From positions 1 to 64,000 of the forward strand of contig NZ_JACZCQ010000014.1 of NCBI RefSeq assembly GCF_014904705.1: a DNA stretch of 64,000 nucleotides, given 5' to 3'. Origin of the DNA: Nisaea sediminum (GTDB lineage: Bacteria; Pseudomonadota; Alphaproteobacteria; Thalassobaculales; Thalassobaculaceae). Positions 60,584 to 64,000 of this stretch are shown here, one piece after another (position 1 is the stretch's first letter; each line of letters begins with the position of its first letter). A program made the position numbers and the translations under genes. The notes beneath the pieces are model-generated. The model was not told the origin of the DNA. It saw only the letters and a list, made by a program, of their open reading frames with translations, and made no database searches.

Positions 60584-62395
60584 ATGAAAGCAATCGACCT
60601 GCCGGCACGAGTGAAGCTGCACAACGATACCAAGGCAGCCATGACGCAAATCGCCGAAGGCAAACTCGACGAGGCGCAGAAAACCTCCGCCCAGATGCTC
60701 AAGGATGTCGGCCGGACCGCGGTCCAGGCCGGTATCGAGGCCAGACTGGCTTTCGAGCGCAAGAACCCCACCCGTGCCCGCGAGCTCCTCGCAGAGGCCC
60801 TGAAGATGGCCTCGCCGGGGGACTTGATGCTTATCCGGCTGGCAATCGACCTGGCGCGGAAGATCGGCGACAACAAATTCACCGAGGACGTGTTCCGCAT
60901 CGCGCTCGAGATGGTGCCCAGCGATGCCGCCGTGCGCTATGCCGCCGGAGGCTATTGTTATCGCAAGGGCGTCCTGCCGGCGGCTCGCGCCCATCTGGAG
61001 GCGGCGGTCAATCTGCGGCCGCGCTTCATCGATGCGATGCGGGACCTTGCGATACTCTATTTCGAGATGGGCGAGAGGGACCGGGCGGTCAGGGTTCTGA
61101 GGCGAGCCTGCGAATTCGATCCCAAGGTACGGGACAAGATCCTCGAAATCGGCAATCAGCGCTACAAGATCCCGAATTTCGCGGGCGCGATCCAGGCCTA
61201 CGAACTGTCCGTGGCCTACGAGCCGCTATTCTCGTCGGCCTATTCGAACCTCGGCTCCGTCTACCGGCAATGCTGCCACTTCGAGAAGGCGGAGCGGGCC
61301 CTCAAGAAATCGATCATGATCGAGCCGGACAATTCAGGGGCGTTCTACAACCTCGGCAATCTGATGAAGGAGACGGGCGACCTGGCGCAATCGATCCGGT
61401 CGTTCCGGCGGGCCCTCGTGCTCAGGCCGGACGAGCCGACCTTCCACTGGAATCTGTCGCTGGCGCTTCTCGCAGACGGCGAGTTGCGGGAAGGGTTCGA
61501 GGAATACGAGTGGCGCTGGCAGACCTCATCCTTCCCGACCAAGAAACGGGCGCTGAAACAGCCCGAATGGGACGGCTCTCCGCTGGAAGGACGCACCCTG
61601 CTGATCCTCGCGGAGCAGGGAATCGGGGATGCGCTGCAATTCCTTCGGTTCGTACCCGCGGCCGTCGAACGCGCCCAGGCCGGCAAGAAGAAAGGCCGGA
61701 TCCTCCTGGAGGCCCACGAAGAGATTCTCGAGGTCTATTCCGACTACAAATCGATGGTCGAACTGGTGCCGCGCAAACCCGGCGAGGAACCGAAATTCGA
61801 TTGTCACTACCCGCAGCTTTCCCTGCCGCTGATGCTGGGCATCGATACCGTCGAGGATCTTCCGAAGGCCCCCTACATCAATGCGATCGGGCCGGAGCGG
61901 TTCCCGGTCCCGGGCCTCGATGCCGGAAAGCTCAATGTCGGCATCGTCTGGGGTGGCAATCCGGCTTTCCCGGGCGACGATATCCGGTCGTCGAAGGTCG
62001 AACATTACCTTCCGCTCTTCGGCCTCGATGGCGTCCAGTGCTACAGCCTGCAGAAAGGTCCGCGGGAAGCGGACATCGCCCAGGCTCCGGCCTCGCTTGT
62101 TCCGTTGAGCAAGGACATCAAGTCCTTTGCCGATACCGTCTCGATTGTCCGTCAGCTCGATGTCACCGTCACCACCTGCACGTCTGTGGCGCATCTCGTC
62201 GGCGGGATGGGGTGTCCGGTCTTCGTGCTGCTGTCGCATAATCCGGACTGGCGCTGGCTGCAGCATCGCGACGACAGTCCCTGGTATCCTTCGGCCCGCC
62301 TGTTCCGCCAATCCGAACCGGGTGACTGGGCCGGGGTGATAGAGAGAGTCGGCGCCGCCCTCTCGGACCTCAGGGATGCGAAAGGGATCTCGTGA
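60584..62395 (+). CDS. TPR-repeat protein fused to GT9/GT41-like glycosyltransferase domain, copy 5
   Basis: A 603-residue protein with clear TPR hairpins at about 120-330 ('YSNLGSVYRQCCHFEKAE', 'FYNLGNLMKETGDLAQSI', 'FHWNLSLALLADGELREG'), then the GT part 'LLILAEQGIGDALQFLRFV', 'GIVWGGNPAFPGDD' and 'GCPVFVLLSHNPDWRW', ending 'PSARLFRQ'. It is the best-preserved of the five. ATG at 60584, two bases after the preceding stop. Its end overlaps the GT1-type gene start by four bases. Likely cytoplasmic. Confidence 0.85.
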   Translation: MKAIDLPARVKLHNDTKAAMTQIAEGKLDEAQKTSAQMLKDVGRTAVQAGIEARLAFERKNPTRARELLAEALKMASPGDLMLIRLAIDLARKIGDNKFTEDVFRIALEMVPSDAAVRYAAGGYCYRKGVLPAARAHLEAAVNLRPRFIDAMRDLAILYFEMGERDRAVRVLRRACEFDPKVRDKILEIGNQRYKIPNFAGAIQAYELSVAYEPLFSSAYSNLGSVYRQCCHFEKAERALKKSIMIEPDNSGAFYNLGNLMKETGDLAQSIRSFRRALVLRPDEPTFHWNLSLALLADGELREGFEEYEWRWQTSSFPTKKRALKQPEWDGSPLEGRTLLILAEQGIGDALQFLRFVPAAVERAQAGKKKGRILLEAHEEILEVYSDYKSMVELVPRKPGEEPKFDCHYPQLSLPLMLGIDTVEDLPKAPYINAIGPERFPVPGLDAGKLNVGIVWGGNPAFPGDDIRSSKVEHYLPLFGLDGVQCYSLQKGPREADIAQAPASLVPLSKDIKSFADTVSIVRQLDVTVTTCTSVAHLVGGMGCPVFVLLSHNPDWRWLQHRDDSPWYPSARLFRQSEPGDWAGVIERVGAALSDLRDAKGIS

Positions 62396-63573
62396 CGCGC
62401 GTTTTATTTGCCTGGGAACTCGGCGACGGCTTCGGACATGTGAACCGCCTGCTTCCGATCGCGCGCGTCCTGAAGGAAAAAGGCGTCACTTGCGCCTTCG
62501 CCGTTCGCAATCTGACGGTGACTCATCCGGTCATCGCACGGGACGGTTTCCGTGTGTTCCAGTGTCCGTTGGTGAAGCCCTACGTGTCGAAGGAGGTCGA
62601 AGGCAAACCGATAGCCTCGATCGGCGACGTCCTGGCGACGGTGGGATATGTCGACCCGGATCTCCTCGCAGCGCTAACAGACGGCTGGTCGGCAATTATC
62701 GAGTCTTTCGATCCGGACCTCATCGTCTCGGACTATTCTCCGACGGCGGGGCTCGCGGCTTTCGGCGAACGTCCGGTCGTCCCGGTCGGCGACTGGTTCA
62801 CGTTACCGCCCGGCAACTGGTCGGAATTTCGCACCTTCAAGGACCATCCAAACCGGGTCGATCCGGCGAAGCTGCTGCAGACGGTCCAGGAAGTGCAGCG
62901 CCGCCGTGGCAAGCCGATCCCGGACCGCGTTCCGGCGCTGATGCATGGCGAGCGGAATTTCGTCGTCACCATTCCGGAACTCGATCCCTATCACGCGTTT
63001 CGGGAAAACACCTCGAGCTCGCCGCTCAGCCCGCTTCCGGCGCCCGCAACGGTGGCGCCGTCGCAGGACTATTTCGGTTATCTGTCCTACAGTTATCCGG
63101 GAACTCCTAAGGTTCTGACAGCGCTTGCCGGCAAGGATTGGACTGGCGAGATCTTCCTGCGCGACGCCAATGACGAAATCAGGGCCGCCTGGCGCGAGCG
63201 TGGACTCAAGATCCATGAGGCGCCGCAGCCGATCGAGGAAGTCGTCGCACGCTCGCGCGCGGTTATTCATCACGGCGGGATCGGAACGCTTGAGCAGGTC
63301 CTGGCGATGGGGCGGCCGCAATGCATTGTGCCCAGGCACTTCGAGCAACAGAAGAATGGCGAATTCGCAGGAAAGCTGGGCACTGCCACCGTTCTCAGGA
63401 GTTCGAACCGTTTTACCGAGGATCACGCCAGCCAGGCCATCACGGCCGTGCTGACCGGCCCGCAATTCGCCCAGCGCGCGCGCCGGGCGGCAGACGATCT
63501 CGCACGCCGCGGGCCGTTCAATCTGCTTGCGGAGATCACCGACTATATCCTATCGACGTTGGCAAGGCGCTGA
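62392..63573 (+). CDS. GT1/MGT-type glycosyltransferase
   Basis: A 393-residue GT-B enzyme of the UDP-glucuronosyltransferase/macroside-transferase type. 'LGDGFGHVNRLLPIARVL' is the acceptor loop and 'VIHHGGIGTLEQVLAMGRP' with 'QCIVPRHFEQQKNGEF' is the PSPG-like donor block, where His-Gly-Gly binds the diphosphate. GTG start overlaps the preceding TGA. This family usually acts on lipids or small molecules rather than polysaccharides, so it may glycosylate a lipid carrier. 30 bp before the DAHP-synthase-like gene. Confidence 0.88.
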   Translation: MTRVLFAWELGDGFGHVNRLLPIARVLKEKGVTCAFAVRNLTVTHPVIARDGFRVFQCPLVKPYVSKEVEGKPIASIGDVLATVGYVDPDLLAALTDGWSAIIESFDPDLIVSDYSPTAGLAAFGERPVVPVGDWFTLPPGNWSEFRTFKDHPNRVDPAKLLQTVQEVQRRRGKPIPDRVPALMHGERNFVVTIPELDPYHAFRENTSSSPLSPLPAPATVAPSQDYFGYLSYSYPGTPKVLTALAGKDWTGEIFLRDANDEIRAAWRERGLKIHEAPQPIEEVVARSRAVIHHGGIGTLEQVLAMGRPQCIVPRHFEQQKNGEFAGKLGTATVLRSSNRFTEDHASQAITAVLTGPQFAQRARRAADDLARRGPFNLLAEITDYILSTLARR

Positions 63574-63603
63574 CACCCAAGGAGCCACCAGGAGGGAACG
63601 AAC

Positions 63604-64000
63604 CATGGCTGTTGAAAACAAATTTCCGGGCAAGGATCTGAGCGAGGACGATATCGCCGGAAAGATCCCGCTGGTGGCCAAGAAGTCGCCCGATCACAAG
63701 ACGGTCTTCACCTGCGGCGGCATCGAGATCGGCGGTCCGCTCGTGCCGGTCATGGCCGGCCCTAATACGGTCGAGACCGAGGACCTGATCGTCGAAAGCG
63801 CGAAGGCGATCAAGGCATCCGGCGGTCACTTCCTGCGCGGCGGCGCGTTCAAGCCGCTGAGCTTCCCCTATCGCAGCCCGAAATTCTTCGAGCCGCGGGA
63901 AGACGGCCTGAAATGGCTCTCTGTCGCGAAACAGGAAACCGGTCTGCCGATCGTCACCGAGGTGATGGAGATCTCCAAGATCGACATCGTCGCCAAGCAT
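63604..64000 (+). CDS. DAHP synthase-like PEP-condensing enzyme, partial at right edge
   Basis: The first 132 residues of a protein of the class I-beta DAHP synthase/KDO8P synthase superfamily. 'PVMAGPNTVETEDLIVESA' and 'LPIVTEVMEISK' are the family blocks. The usual phosphate-binding motif KPRTSPYSFQG is changed to 'KPLSFPYRSPKF': the Arg is Leu and the Thr-Ser are Ser-Phe, which may alter the acceptor. An AGGAGG lies 11-16 bases before the ATG. It may be a shikimate-pathway enzyme or a paralogue working on another sugar; the glycan-island position favours the second, but that is inference. Confidence 0.8.

Noticed and set aside
1-64000. Mobile-element or prophage origin of the island
   Set aside because: No transposase, integrase, tRNA or attachment-site repeat was recognised; patchy base composition alone is not enough.

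Overview
The window is 64 kb of GC-rich DNA from an alphaproteobacterium, probably a Rhodospirillales-like free-living or marine lineage. That placement is inferred from the codon use, the aerobic-type cobalamin genes (cobW, cobN, cobO) and the flagellin/surface-glycan style gene content; no rRNA or other marker gene is present to fix it. Nearly the whole window is one large accessory island for making, activating, transferring and decorating unusual sugars, interrupted by a B12 operon.

Layout. 1-8.9 kb: the end of a sugar epimerase, two tandem duplicates of a surface-carbohydrate biosynthesis gene, a minus-strand HisH-HisF-WbpG-type amidotransferase module (acetamidino sugars), and a plus-strand SDR-NeuD-NeuB operon (nonulosonate synthesis). 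8.9-16 kb: a class III adenylate cyclase and a minus-strand cobW-cobN-cobO operon behind a very clear cobalamin riboswitch. 16-24 kb: a methyltransferase, a 2OG oxygenase, a CgeB-like glycosyltransferase, then a tightly coupled minus-strand operon: AroE-like dehydrogenase, stand-alone SAF-domain protein, GT2, a degenerate cytidylyltransferase, an intact CMP-nonulosonate synthetase and a TPR-methyltransferase. 24-31 kb: an AT-rich orphan membrane protein, pirin, two phytanoyl-CoA-dioxygenase-like proteins, two methyltransferases and a UDP-HexNAc dehydrogenase. 31-42 kb: legB-legC-neuC (legionaminic acid precursor steps), four GT4-type glycosyltransferases, a lipoprotein, an SDR epimerase and a Gfo/Idh/MocA oxidoreductase.

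42-64 kb holds what looks most like a single unusual system. A Gly/Asp/Asn-rich RTX (calcium-binding) protein with its own long leader and terminator sits beside a minus-strand operon that joins a type I secretion ABC transporter and HlyD adaptor to two TPR-glycosyltransferase fusions and an FkbM methyltransferase. Three more TPR-glycosyltransferases and several further glycosyltransferases flank it, and another CMP-nonulosonate synthetase follows the RTX gene. The economical reading is a surface RTX protein that is glycosylated, perhaps with nonulosonates, before or during type I export. This is inference from gene order and families. No outer-membrane TolC partner is visible here.

How the genes fit: LegB, LegC, NeuC/LegG, NeuD, NeuB/LegI and cytidylyltransferases together cover almost a full CMP-legionaminic-acid-type route, though scattered over about 40 kb. 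WbpG/HisH/HisF would add an acetamidino group, and methyltransferases plus Fe(II)/2OG oxygenases would decorate the product. No tRNA, rRNA, CRISPR, insertion sequence or phage gene was recognised. Most gene starts given are chosen by ribosome-binding sites, overlaps and family alignment; alternatives are noted.
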